A program made the translations under genes and the position numbers. From an uncultured Halieaceae bacterium (lineage in GTDB: Bacteria; Pseudomonadota; Gammaproteobacteria; Pseudomonadales; Halieaceae), in the NCBI GenBank assembly GCA_938074045.1, contig CALJGI010000033.1, positions 1-38,184 of the forward strand: a stretch of 38,184 bases of DNA, given 5' to 3'. Shown piece after piece: positions 1-7,680 of this stretch (position 1 is its first letter; each line of letters opens with the position of its first letter). Under the pieces are notes generated by a model. That model made no database searches. It saw only the letters and a list, made by a program, of their open reading frames with translations, and was not told where the DNA came from.

Positions 1-1673
1 AGAAAGGCACGGGCACCTTCGATGTATCCATCGATACCTTCGCCGCGTTGAATGGCTTCAATCTCAATTTCTGTGGTTGCAGGCGCACTCGATTGAACGC
101 CATCAGACACCTGCCATTCTATGCTGCGGGTTCCAGTTTCCGGTGCGTCTGAGGCATTACTGAAGCGTATACTTTGCAACACAGCCTGATACGCTGCCAC
201 CGGTGCGACACCCGAAAGGGTCAGGACGCCGGTTTCGCCGTCGAAATTTCCGGTCACTTCCTCTACGGCGTCAAACGATAGCTGATCGACACCGGGCTCA
301 AAATTGGCAGCCACTCGCACGGTGGCGCCACTCAAATTACCACTGTCATCACCGACCGAGACGGCACCATCCAGTACTGTGCTGTCATCCCCCTCCGTGA
401 ATACCTGCACCCCAGAGGCAGCGACCACAGGTGCCAGGTTTATTGGAATCTCGATAGGGCCAGCACTGTTTGAAAGCACGCTCTCCAGGGTGCCACGTCC
501 ATCCGTATATTGAGCACGGGCCGTTATCACAGCGCCCGCCAAATCGTCGCCCAATACAAGCGTATCGCCGGCTTCGCCAGATAAATCTGTGCCATCCGCC
601 TGCCATTGATAGGACACAGGGCCAAGACCATCTTCATCAAAGAGATCATTTGCCGCCGTCAGCACCTCGCCAATCAGCGGATTACCACTGATAGTGACGC
701 TGCCCTGCGGGTCAGCGTTGGGTTGTGGCTCTGGATCAGACGGGTCATCACGAATTACTCCATCGCGATAATCCTTGATACTGGCTAAAAAGCTGGGTTC
801 ATCACCCGGGCCCTGCTGCGGTGGAGGCGTGTTCGGAGTGTCAACATTATCATCGGCTACGACGGGATCATCAGGGCGCTCGAAGGAACGCAGTATGCGA
901 TCCAGTGCTTCATTGCGGGACTCGTCTGCGATGGGATTATCATAAAACACCAGATCAATGACAGTTGAAGTATTTGGTGCAGCGGGGGCATTCTCAACCT
1001 CCGCCTGCAACTGCCGCAAATAGACTTCAGCATCAACATCGAGATTGATATCGCCATCGATAAGACGCTGCACGACGTCAATGGGTGCAACCCGCAGTGC
1101 ATCGAGAAAGACGCTGATAATACTTGGCGCGGACCACCCTTCCTGCAGATCAGGAGGATTCTCCGGCAGGGTGACTATGGCAACCTGTCCTTCCGTGTCC
1201 AGAGTAACAGTGCCCCCCGAGGTTGAGATAACGATAATACCATCAGCCCGAAAGAACATACTGGGCTGACCCGGTTCAGCGACGTTACCACCACCCTCGG
1301 TACCCCGTATCCCCACGGTCGTGTCAATTGCAGGGGCATCGATGCGCATATCGTCATAGTCGTTCTGCGCCACCTCACCGCTGATAAATACAAACATACC
1401 TTTCAGTACGTCAATTTCGACCTTGCCGTCCTTGGTTGCAGGGTCAAAAACATACTCGTCGATAAATAAGCGCGAATCTTCCCCTAGAGAGAAACTGGTC
1501 TTATCCACAAAGCGCAGAGAAACGGCCGCTCCCTCGCCAGTTTCTATCTGGTCTTCAGGCCAGATATTGGAATTCAGCGACAAGATGGTTTCACTACCAT
1601 CTTCATGAATGGCTGTTACCTCGCCATCCAGCGCTTCAACGATTCCTATTGCATCTTGCGGATCCATAGCCAT
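1..1673 (-). CDS. Large FecR-domain adhesin with Ig-like/cadherin-like repeats (N-terminal 557 residues; runs off the left edge)
   Basis: Translating the minus strand from the ATG at 1673 gives one uninterrupted frame to position 1, so the protein is over 557 residues and its C-terminus is outside the window. Residues of roughly 8-150 form a FecR-type domain (the DAPAIDTTVGIRGTEGGG stretch is typical), as seen at the start of many giant type I-secreted adhesins. An acidic Pro/Asp-rich linker follows. Next come an Ig-like repeat (about 340-420, with a YQWQADGTDLSGEAGDTL stretch) and a cadherin-like repeat (about 430-545, ending IEWQVSDGVQSSAPATTEI). The window ends in a DGYIEGARAFL motif that usually opens another surface repeat. 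There is no N-terminal signal peptide, which fits type I secretion. It lies 40 nt downstream of the TolC-family gene and is probably co-transcribed with it. I infer a surface or biofilm adhesin; the RTX or C-terminal secretion signal that would prove it is not visible. Confidence 0.85.
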   Translation of the reverse strand, partial: MAMDPQDAIGIVEALDGEVTAIHEDGSETILSLNSNIWPEDQIETGEGAAVSLRFVDKTSFSLGEDSRLFIDEYVFDPATKDGKVEIDVLKGMFVFISGEVAQNDYDDMRIDAPAIDTTVGIRGTEGGGNVAEPGQPSMFFRADGIIVISTSGGTVTLDTEGQVAIVTLPENPPDLQEGWSAPSIISVFLDALRVAPIDVVQRLIDGDINLDVDAEVYLRQLQAEVENAPAAPNTSTVIDLVFYDNPIADESRNEALDRILRSFERPDDPVVADDNVDTPNTPPPQQGPGDEPSFLASIKDYRDGVIRDDPSDPEPQPNADPQGSVTISGNPLIGEVLTAANDLFDEDGLGPVSYQWQADGTDLSGEAGDTLVLGDDLAGAVITARAQYTDGRGTLESVLSNSAGPIEIPINLAPVVAASGVQVFTEGDDSTVLDGAVSVGDDSGNLSGATVRVAANFEPGVDQLSFDAVEEVTGNFDGETGVLTLSGVAPVAAYQAVLQSIRFSNASDAPETGTRSIEWQVSDGVQSSAPATTEIEIEAIQRGEGIDGYIEGARAF

Positions 1674-1713
1674 GATAGCCCGGGCCCCCTATAGTTATTT
1701 ATCTATAACTGAT

Positions 1714-3000
1714 CTAAATGACACCCAATTCCAGGCGACCCATTGCCCGTAATATGCCGAATGCCGCTATCGATACGTCCACACGGGCCTGCGCCCTCGA
1801 GGTCTGTGCACTGAGTCGGATCAGTTCCCCACTCAAAATATCTTGCAGGGTTCTTTTACCCATCTCCCTTTCTTTTTCCGCCAGTTCCAAAAACTGAGTA
1901 GCCTTGGACACCTGCTCACCTGCCACAGATTCCCGTTCTACCGCAGTTTGATAGGTTTCCCACGCATTCTGCACGCTCTCGCGGGTAACCCGTTCGAGAT
2001 GCGCACTATTAAAGGTCGCTGCCGTTTGCCGCGCCCGGGCCGCCGCTACCACATTCTTTTTGCTATAGGCAAAGTCAAAGTCGTAGTTCATACGGATCAG
2101 AATTCGGTTTTCCTTGATACGCCCTTCTATTCCATCGCTGTCATTGCGGTATTCACTCTCAGCGGCAAGCTCAAACTGCGGGTAGTAAGATGCCTTGGCC
2201 GCAGTAATATTACTCGCTGCCGCATCACTGGCCAGGCGCGCGGCCGCCAAAGCGGGCGAAGATTCCAATGCGATTTCAACAGCCGTTTCAGCGCTACCCG
2301 GTAATGCTGAGCGTGGCACCAGTTGCTTATCCATGCTGGCGTAATCAGGCGCTACCTTGCCGATTACTTGCATATAGGTATTTCTCGCCTCAGCCAGGTC
2401 ACCCTGAGCCATAACTACCCGAGCGTGTGCGCCGAGCTGCTGTGTTTCCGCCTGCAATACATCAGCCTGCGATCCACGGCCGGCCTCCATTTTGCGTTGT
2501 TCTATATCTCGCTTGGCTATAACACGATTTTCAGATTCGACGGCCAGGCTGAGTTGTTCCTCTGCGAGCACCAGATTGAAGTAGGCCTGTACCCCTGCCA
2601 GCAATAAGTCCTGCTCCACCCCGTCTCCACTCGCTGCAGCTTGTTCAGCCAGATATCGGCTGGAGTCGACTGCACCGCTGGTGGCGCCGAAATCCCACAA
2701 TAGCTGTCGCAGCCGGATAATCGCTGAATCGGGGTTGAGATCTTCATTTACTCCATTGGGTCGCTCCTGGTCTTCCCAACCTGCCTCTGCACCCACTGAT
2801 ACGGATGGCAGATAACCCGCCCTGGCCACCTCACTATCTTGGTTAGCGGATTCAGCACGCGCCCGGGCGGACTGTATCAAGGGGTGATTTTCCAGCATGT
2901 ACTTCAGCTCGATCTGCAGCGGGCTTGCCCAGCTGATCGAGCTCGCTACTCCCAGAGAAAAACACGCCACTCCAACTAGCAATTTCGTATTCATTACCAT
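1714..3000 (-). CDS. TolC-family type I secretion outer-membrane channel
   Basis: This is a 428-residue protein with a signal peptide (about residues 1-25, ending SISWAS) and two repeats typical of outer-membrane efflux proteins. The first begins LKYMLENHPLIQSARARAES with GYLPSVSVGAEAG; the second carries ESSPALAAARLASDAAASNITAAKASYYPQFELAAE. The long helical pairs and the length match the TolC/AggA/LapE type. The ATG at 3000 has AAGG five bases upstream; a second in-frame ATG lies two codons in. Because the FecR adhesin follows after only 40 nt, the likely job is to export that adhesin. The inner-membrane ABC transporter and membrane-fusion protein that must complete the type I system are not in this window. 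Confidence 0.92.
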   Translation of the reverse strand: MVMNTKLLVGVACFSLGVASSISWASPLQIELKYMLENHPLIQSARARAESANQDSEVARAGYLPSVSVGAEAGWEDQERPNGVNEDLNPDSAIIRLRQLLWDFGATSGAVDSSRYLAEQAAASGDGVEQDLLLAGVQAYFNLVLAEEQLSLAVESENRVIAKRDIEQRKMEAGRGSQADVLQAETQQLGAHARVVMAQGDLAEARNTYMQVIGKVAPDYASMDKQLVPRSALPGSAETAVEIALESSPALAAARLASDAAASNITAAKASYYPQFELAAESEYRNDSDGIEGRIKENRILIRMNYDFDFAYSKKNVVAAARARQTAATFNSAHLERVTRESVQNAWETYQTAVERESVAGEQVSKATQFLELAEKEREMGKRTLQDILSGELIRLSAQTSRAQARVDVSIAAFGILRAMGRLELGVI

Positions 3001-3073
3001 GGTTACCTTGTTTTATGTGAGGCACAACCGGCGGCTCGGCCGGCCGAGTATATTTGACCAACCAATAATAGTC

Positions 3074-3088
3074 ACTTTGACTCAAAGT
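3074..3088. promoter_or_regulatory. Inverted repeat in the leader of the TolC/adhesin operon
   Basis: A perfect 6-bp inverted repeat (ACTTTG, three-base spacer, CAAAGT) lies 74 bp upstream of the TolC start, in the gap after the sortase-operon terminator where a promoter for the TolC/adhesin operon should be. It could be an operator. A repeat of this size can arise by chance, and no convincing -35/-10 pair was found. Confidence 0.25.
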
Positions 3089-3180
3089 TAAAGTTTTTTG
3101 TGTGTAGCGGCCATGACGTAAAGCATCTCACCGAATTGAGCATAGTTTGTGCAAAGATGGATAGTTGTGATCTGGTGCAC

Positions 3181-3202
3181 AAAAAAACCGGCCGTAGCCG
3201 GG
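3181..3202 (-). terminator. Rho-independent terminator of the sortase operon
   Basis: On the minus strand, a 5-bp GC-only stem (CCGGC, loop TACG, GCCGG) is followed directly by seven T residues. It begins 23 nt beyond the pdsO stop codon. It separates the sortase operon from the TolC/adhesin operon, which should therefore have its own promoter in 3001-3180. Confidence 0.8.
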
Positions 3203-3224
3203 TAGAATGGACCTGAATGGGGAT

Positions 3225-3935
3225 TTAGTGAGTCGCCGCAAGCCCGCTTTTCTCATCATCCTGACTGAGCTGGATGGTTACTACCCGTTCCAGGGCATAG
3301 CCATCCAGATCACCCTGGGTTGACTGACTTTGGGATTTACCGTGGGCGAAGGCAGCTATTCGTGATGCAGGAATTCCTTCATCGATCAATTGCTTACGGA
3401 CGAAAGCCACGCGCGCTTCCGAGAGCTGCTGGTTGAAATTGTCATCGCCCCGGGGGTCTGCGTAACCATCCAATCTTATGCCCACGTCGGGATTATCCTT
3501 CAAAAATCCCGAGAGCATTTGCAACCTGTGCTGGCCGCCCGGCGTCAATCCACTGGCTCCGGTTTTAAATAACATCGCCAGCTCTAACCGATCCATCACA
3601 ATCTGTGCGTAGTGCAGGTTTTGACTACGGGCACTGTTCAGCGCCTTCCCAAGGACAGCGATCTGGGTATCAGATTCGGCCAGCTGCAATTGTGATTGTG
3701 CCAGTTCCGCCTTGAGGGATGGCACCTCCTCTGCCTCATACACGCGCTCACCCAGCCACGCCCCGCCAACCGTGCCAGCGATAAACCCGATAGGGCCTGC
3801 AAGGGCGGTGCCTGCCAGTATGGAGCCTACAATGACCCCATCTCGCTTGCCTGCAGCACCGATATCGGCCTGAACGCCATTACCCCATGCTGTAAACACC
3901 CCCAATGTTACTATCAACATAGCTTTTTTCATCAT
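3225..3935 (-). CDS. pdsO: Sortase-system OmpA-family protein PdsO
   Basis: This is a 236-residue envelope protein. From the N-terminus it has a signal peptide (about 1-24), a glycine-rich hydrophobic segment (VGSILAGTALAGPIGFIAG), a short coiled-coil stretch (about 70-110) and a C-terminal OmpA/MotB peptidoglycan-binding domain. That domain contains DGYADPRGDDNFNQQLSEAR, with the Asp and Arg that contact peptidoglycan. This layout and position match the OmpA protein of proteobacterial dedicated sortase systems. The start is set by GAGGAG just upstream of two adjacent ATGs; the second (3932) is 7 nt from it and equally likely. The longer frame starting at 3971 ignores that ribosome site. It is the last gene of the sortase operon and ends at a terminator. 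I infer that it anchors or guides the system in the periplasm. Confidence 0.88.
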   Translation of the reverse strand: MMKKAMLIVTLGVFTAWGNGVQADIGAAGKRDGVIVGSILAGTALAGPIGFIAGTVGGAWLGERVYEAEEVPSLKAELAQSQLQLAESDTQIAVLGKALNSARSQNLHYAQIVMDRLELAMLFKTGASGLTPGGQHRLQMLSGFLKDNPDVGIRLDGYADPRGDDNFNQQLSEARVAFVRKQLIDEGIPASRIAAFAHGKSQSQSTQGDLDGYALERVVTIQLSQDDEKSGLAATH

Positions 3936-4049
3936 ATGACTCCTCGATTCAAATTTAACTGTGCGACACACTCACACGGTTCCATTCAACCGAATCGATA
4001 TGTATAGACGCTGACGGAATATGGAAGTCCGAGGGTCAATTGTGGTGAA

Positions 4050-4625
4050 TTATGACGGGGCCATGTGCGCCGTGGCGATAACCAGAAAACGTTCTGGCCC
4101 ACCGCTGAGTTCGCCGGTAAATGGATAACAGGTGACCAACACCAGGGTGGAAACGCCTTCGTCCAGGCCGAGGCTATCGATGGGCTGCCAGCGGCTGTCG
4201 ACGACTAGCGTCTCCTCGACCCGATAACTGATAGGGCTTCCTGCTGGCTGTTCTATCACCAGTTCATCATGGCGCTTCAGTTTCCCGAGGTGACGAAAAT
4301 GGGTGTCTCGATGGCCCCCTATCACGCTGATCCCGTTGTCACCCGGCCTACGGGACTCTGATACGTGACCAGGACCAAAGGCCAGCGACTGGCCGTGGGC
4401 ACCAGACATGACATAAAATTCTTCTGCAGTGCTGGGTACCGTCAGTTTTGCCACTGGGACAATGTCCGCCCAGGGCCAGGGCTTTTGTGGCTCAGTACCC
4501 GCCTGCCAGGCCCTCGCAATCAGCATCTGCGCCACCACTGCCTTGGCCTGAATAAAACCTGCATCCACCAAGAGCAACACGCCACAACACACCAACCCCA
4601 GTGTCGCCTTACGTCGAGAACACAC
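4050..4625 (-). CDS. Proteobacterial-type sortase
   Basis: This 191-residue transpeptidase has one N-terminal membrane segment (about 8-33) and then a sortase fold. The three catalytic residues are visible: His105 in GGHRDTHF, Cys166 in TLVLVTCYPF (the TLxTC motif) and Arg179 in GGPERFLV. Sortases cut LPxTG-like signals and join the substrate to an amine acceptor; the acceptor in Gram-negative envelopes is not established. The gene overlaps the end of the upstream vWA substrate gene by 17 bp and is followed by pdsO, the usual order of dedicated proteobacterial sortase loci. With one sortase and one adjacent substrate carrying a YPRTAT signal, a one-enzyme, one-substrate system is likely. Confidence 0.93.
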   Translation of the reverse strand: MCSRRKATLGLVCCGVLLLVDAGFIQAKAVVAQMLIARAWQAGTEPQKPWPWADIVPVAKLTVPSTAEEFYVMSGAHGQSLAFGPGHVSESRRPGDNGISVIGGHRDTHFRHLGKLKRHDELVIEQPAGSPISYRVEETLVVDSRWQPIDSLGLDEGVSTLVLVTCYPFTGELSGGPERFLVIATAHMAPS

Positions 4626-6321
4626 GACTATTTCGCCTTCGAGAGATCAGGAGCAGAGCAACCAACAGCAGAGCAATACCGAGACTCGCTGACAGAGGCC
4701 CGCGAGTAGCCGTGCGTGGGTAGGCATAAGCCTGACTGGACTGCCCCGCGGGCCGCACATTGGGCACTGACCGGGTCTTCAGGCCCTTTTCCAGAGGTCG
4801 TATAGGTTCCTCTTCGACCGCTACAAAGCTGGTGTATGGGCTCAATAGTTTATGCTGAAGCGCCAGCTGCAGGATTTGTGGCCGAGATTCAGTGGCATTT
4901 CCTCCGCGCCTCTGTTCATCCAGCAGATGGGCAATCTTACCCCGGGCCCATAAACTGGCAATACCGCTTGATTCCCCACTCGTGTCAGTGATCCGGGGAT
5001 ATACAATCTGTCGTTGCCACTCTTTGCCACCCGCAACTTTCCCGGTCGCTGTGATATCCCGACGTTCGATTGCTGTGTCTGCAGTCAATCGGGCAACGAC
5101 TAATAGCGGTTGTCCTGCGTATAAATCGGGTACTTTCTGGGGAAACATGTCTGGTGGTGCCGTATTGGGCCAGGACAATTGGATATCGGCACTCACTGTG
5201 CTGCCCATGACATCAAAGAGCTCCCGCAGTTCGACTTCAACTTCCTCTACCGATCCAATATGCCGGTGTACTCCCCTGCCCAGCTCACTGGCCTTTCGCA
5301 CGAACCAGGAATTGGGTGCAGACCCTATGCCAACAGCGAAGAAACGGCTTTCATCTAATTTTTGCTCTATGAGCTTGAAAAGGTTTTGTTCATTACCGAC
5401 TGCCCCATCGGTCACAAATAAGACCTGGCGCAACCAGGGACTCAACTCTTGCCCATCAGGCCTGTGGTTCGACTGCAGCAACGCCAGCTGTAACGCAGCC
5501 CGCATCTCTGTTCCACCTCCCGCCTGCAGGTCATCGACGAACCGATGAGCCCGGCGGATGTTGTGTTGCGAAACAGGCAGGGCTTGATCAAATAACGTCG
5601 TCGGCACCGTATTGAATGCGACAACATTGAATTCATCTCCCGGACGCAGCTGGTTGAGCGCGTATTTCAAACTTTGCCTGGCTTGTCTAATCGATGCACC
5701 CCCCATGGATCCCGATGTATCGATGACCAATAACAAACGACGGGGCAAGACAGCCTGTGACTCTACAGCGGGCGGCAGTACCATCAGCATCGCGTATTCA
5801 TGGCCAGCAACAAATTCACGGAAAACTGCTGCCTGGGGTTCTTTTGCGGCGGGAACGCGCCAGCTCAGCACAAAATCCCTGTCCATCAGCCCGGTATTGC
5901 CTGCCAGTGAGAACCGGTACGCCTGTGCCTCTCGCTCGACATTCAACTCATGTGAGAATGCCTGCAACCGAACCAACGGCATGCCCATATCAATGGTTCC
6001 GGAAATAGCGACCCTGTTTGATCCCGCTCTTGCAGGAGCAGTCCCCGAATATAAATACGGTGAAATCTTATCCGCATCTGGAACCTGATCCGTAGGCTGT
6101 GCCCAGCCATCGGAGGTTGAGTGATAGGTCTTGTTTGATTCCCCGGGCGGCAAGATGTTGCCGGGCATATATCTTGGGGTAATAGTCATGGGATAGCGCA
6201 GCGAAAACTTTCCGCGGTCATAGGCGACTCTCTGGTGGTAATGCAGCTGGACCTCCACCTCCTGGCCGGGACCCACATTGGCTATCCGGGTGGTGAACAT
6301 ATTGGGGCGTTGTTGCGACAT
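4609..6321 (-). CDS. Sortase substrate, C-terminal part: VIT remainder, vWA domain and sorting signal
   Basis: This 570-residue frame is the larger part of a split gene. It begins in the middle of a VIT domain (RPNMFTTRIANVGPGQEVEV, normally internal). A von Willebrand A domain follows, whose MIDAS motif DTSGS starts at residue 201. It ends with YPRTAT (534-539), a hydrophobic helix and an Arg-rich tail (SRRRNSR), i.e. an LPxTG-type sorting signal. Its ATG overlaps the TGA of the upstream frame (TGATG), but starting there would leave a protein with no signal peptide and a broken VIT domain, so it is unlikely to be a natural start. The codons just upstream in this frame read KRIYESAKKAGKRAAL, which continues the VIT family pattern. 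The intact product would be about 730 residues, anchored in the envelope. Confidence 0.9.
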   Translation of the reverse strand: MSQQRPNMFTTRIANVGPGQEVEVQLHYHQRVAYDRGKFSLRYPMTITPRYMPGNILPPGESNKTYHSTSDGWAQPTDQVPDADKISPYLYSGTAPARAGSNRVAISGTIDMGMPLVRLQAFSHELNVEREAQAYRFSLAGNTGLMDRDFVLSWRVPAAKEPQAAVFREFVAGHEYAMLMVLPPAVESQAVLPRRLLLVIDTSGSMGGASIRQARQSLKYALNQLRPGDEFNVVAFNTVPTTLFDQALPVSQHNIRRAHRFVDDLQAGGGTEMRAALQLALLQSNHRPDGQELSPWLRQVLFVTDGAVGNEQNLFKLIEQKLDESRFFAVGIGSAPNSWFVRKASELGRGVHRHIGSVEEVEVELRELFDVMGSTVSADIQLSWPNTAPPDMFPQKVPDLYAGQPLLVVARLTADTAIERRDITATGKVAGGKEWQRQIVYPRITDTSGESSGIASLWARGKIAHLLDEQRRGGNATESRPQILQLALQHKLLSPYTSFVAVEEEPIRPLEKGLKTRSVPNVRPAGQSSQAYAYPRTATRGPLSASLGIALLLVALLLISRRRNSRVFST

Positions 6322-6815
6322 CAGGGCCGCTCGTTTTCCCGCTTTCTTTGCCGACTCGTAAATGCGTTTTGCTTTTCCTTGATCTGACCGACAATACGTC
6401 TGTCACCTACATGGATCTCCATATGGTTCACTGCCGCTGTATCAGGCAGAGGAAACAGGTAGATCGCTTCGACCCATTCCTGGCTCTCATTGCGGAAGCG
6501 TTGCGTGACCCGCACACTGGCAAGCAGCCCGGTTACACTGAACTGAGCGCTACCAGTCAGCGTGGTGGCCTGAAACCAGGCTCCCGAGACGCCATCCCGA
6601 TACATCAGTGTCCCCGCCTCTATCTCGGCATCTACCAGCGACTTATCAGAACCATTCTGAGTGTCCGCCACCACCAGTGCGGCTGCACCGAATATCCCGA
6701 GCAAGATGACAACCAGTAACAGGACGAAGGTTCTAAACCAACTGAGATGTCTTGTACGCTGGTTTCGGCTGGGTGTTTCAACAAAAATATTGTCGCGGTT
6801 GCGCAGTCCGATCAC
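6321..6815 (-). CDS. Sortase substrate, N-terminal part: membrane signal and start of the VIT domain (frame-broken)
   Basis: This frame encodes a basic N-terminus, one hydrophobic signal/anchor segment (LLLVVILLGIFGAAALVVA) and the first half of a VIT domain (VRVTQRFRNESQEWVEAIYL through GDRRIVGQIKEKQ). It then drifts into a non-homologous basic tail and stops. The homologous continuation lies in the -1 frame, so this and the following 570-residue frame are one gene interrupted near 6367-6376. The start chosen is a GTG at 6815, five bases after a near-perfect AGGAGGTG ribosome site (6821-6828). A TTG at 6851 in the same frame has no such support. It is the first gene of the sortase operon, divergent from pdsR. 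Confidence 0.87.
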   Translation of the reverse strand: MIGLRNRDNIFVETPSRNQRTRHLSWFRTFVLLLVVILLGIFGAAALVVADTQNGSDKSLVDAEIEAGTLMYRDGVSGAWFQATTLTGSAQFSVTGLLASVRVTQRFRNESQEWVEAIYLFPLPDTAAVNHMEIHVGDRRIVGQIKEKQNAFTSRQRKRENERP

Positions 6816-6883
6816 TAGCCCACCTCCTGGAGTGAATATGCAACTATTCAACCTCCGCTAGCTGGCAGACAGATAGACAAGAA

Positions 6884-6912
6884 GTGATCAAAGCTGCGCC
6901 AAATGTGATCAA
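6884..6912. promoter_or_regulatory. Two GTGATCAA direct repeats in the divergent pdsR/sortase-operon promoter region
   Basis: Identical octamers GTGATCAA lie at 6884-6891 and 6905-6912, 21 bp apart (two helical turns), inside the 172-bp region between the sortase substrate (start 6815) and pdsR (start 6988). Tandem half-sites on one face of the helix are how OmpR-family regulators usually bind, so these are candidate PdsR sites. A shorter GTGATC also occurs at 3167-3172 upstream of the TolC gene. Confidence 0.4.
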
Positions 6913-6987
6913 TTCTGGCAGCGTGTTGTAGTGGCCTGCTATTTCTGAAAACATCTGCACTCAAATGTGCATTGAATCCAGCCGACT

Positions 6988-7680
6988 ATGCCAAAACAAA
7001 TTGCCTTGATAGAGGATGATGTAGCCCTGGCCGCCAACTACCGGGATGCTCTCAGTCGGCAGGGATACGTGGTAAAGGTGTACTCTGATCGCGCCAGCGC
7101 ACTGACTGCGTTCCATGAAGCACTCCCCGACCTCGCCATTATTGATATCGGTCTGCGCGACGACTATGAAGGTGGCTTCGAACTCTGCCGTGAGCTGCGC
7201 TCACTGTCTGACAATATACCGATCATGTTTCTGACAGCCAGGGACAGCGAGCTGGATATCATCTCTGGGCTGAGACTGGGCGCTGATGACTATCTGACCA
7301 AAGATATCAGCCAGGCCCATATGTCGGCTCGAATAGCTGCGTTGTTCCGGCGTATAGCCGCGCAAACCAGACCTGAGCAAAGCGAGGATATTCTGGACCG
7401 CGGAGATCTGGTGATCAATCTCTTGCGCATGACCGTGCATTGGAAACGTCAATTGGTTGAACTTACAGTTACAGAATTCTGGATACTGCATGCCCTGGTC
7501 AACCGCCCTGGCCATGTCAAGAACCGCCAGCAATTGATGGATGCGGCCAGTGTTGTTCTCGACGACAACACCATTACCTCGCACATCAAACGGCTGCGCC
7601 GAAAATTCGCCAGTCTTGATCCCGACTTTGCTGCCATCGAAACTGCCTACGGCCTGGGCTATCGCTGGAAAGCTGAATGA
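6988..7680 (+). CDS. pdsR: Sortase-system response regulator PdsR (OmpR family)
   Basis: This 230-residue protein has an N-terminal receiver domain: acidic pocket EDD at 9-11, phosphoacceptor Asp53 in AIIDIGLRDD, conserved Thr in FLTARDSE and Lys in DYLTKD. The C-terminal OmpR-type winged helix (about 135-230) contains LTVTEFWILHALVNRPGHV and SHIKRLRRKF. Its stop overlaps the start of the kinase gene pdsS by 4 bp (ATGA), so the two are translationally coupled. It is divergent from the sortase operon and presumably controls it. No strong ribosome site precedes the ATG. Confidence 0.92.
   Translation: MPKQIALIEDDVALAANYRDALSRQGYVVKVYSDRASALTAFHEALPDLAIIDIGLRDDYEGGFELCRELRSLSDNIPIMFLTARDSELDIISGLRLGADDYLTKDISQAHMSARIAALFRRIAAQTRPEQSEDILDRGDLVINLLRMTVHWKRQLVELTVTEFWILHALVNRPGHVKNRQQLMDAASVVLDDNTITSHIKRLRRKFASLDPDFAAIETAYGLGYRWKAE

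Noticed and set aside
4892..5548. 218-codon open frame on the plus strand inside the sortase substrate gene
   Set aside because: It lies antisense to the vWA coding region, has no ribosome site and reads as a Ser/Pro/Arg-rich shadow.
6365..6380. Canonical X-XXY-YYZ slippery heptamer at the frame break
   Set aside because: The zero-frame codons GAA AAG are preceded by G, so the P-site tRNA could not re-pair; only the looser A-AAG tetramer is available. Programmed frameshifting is therefore left open, not called.
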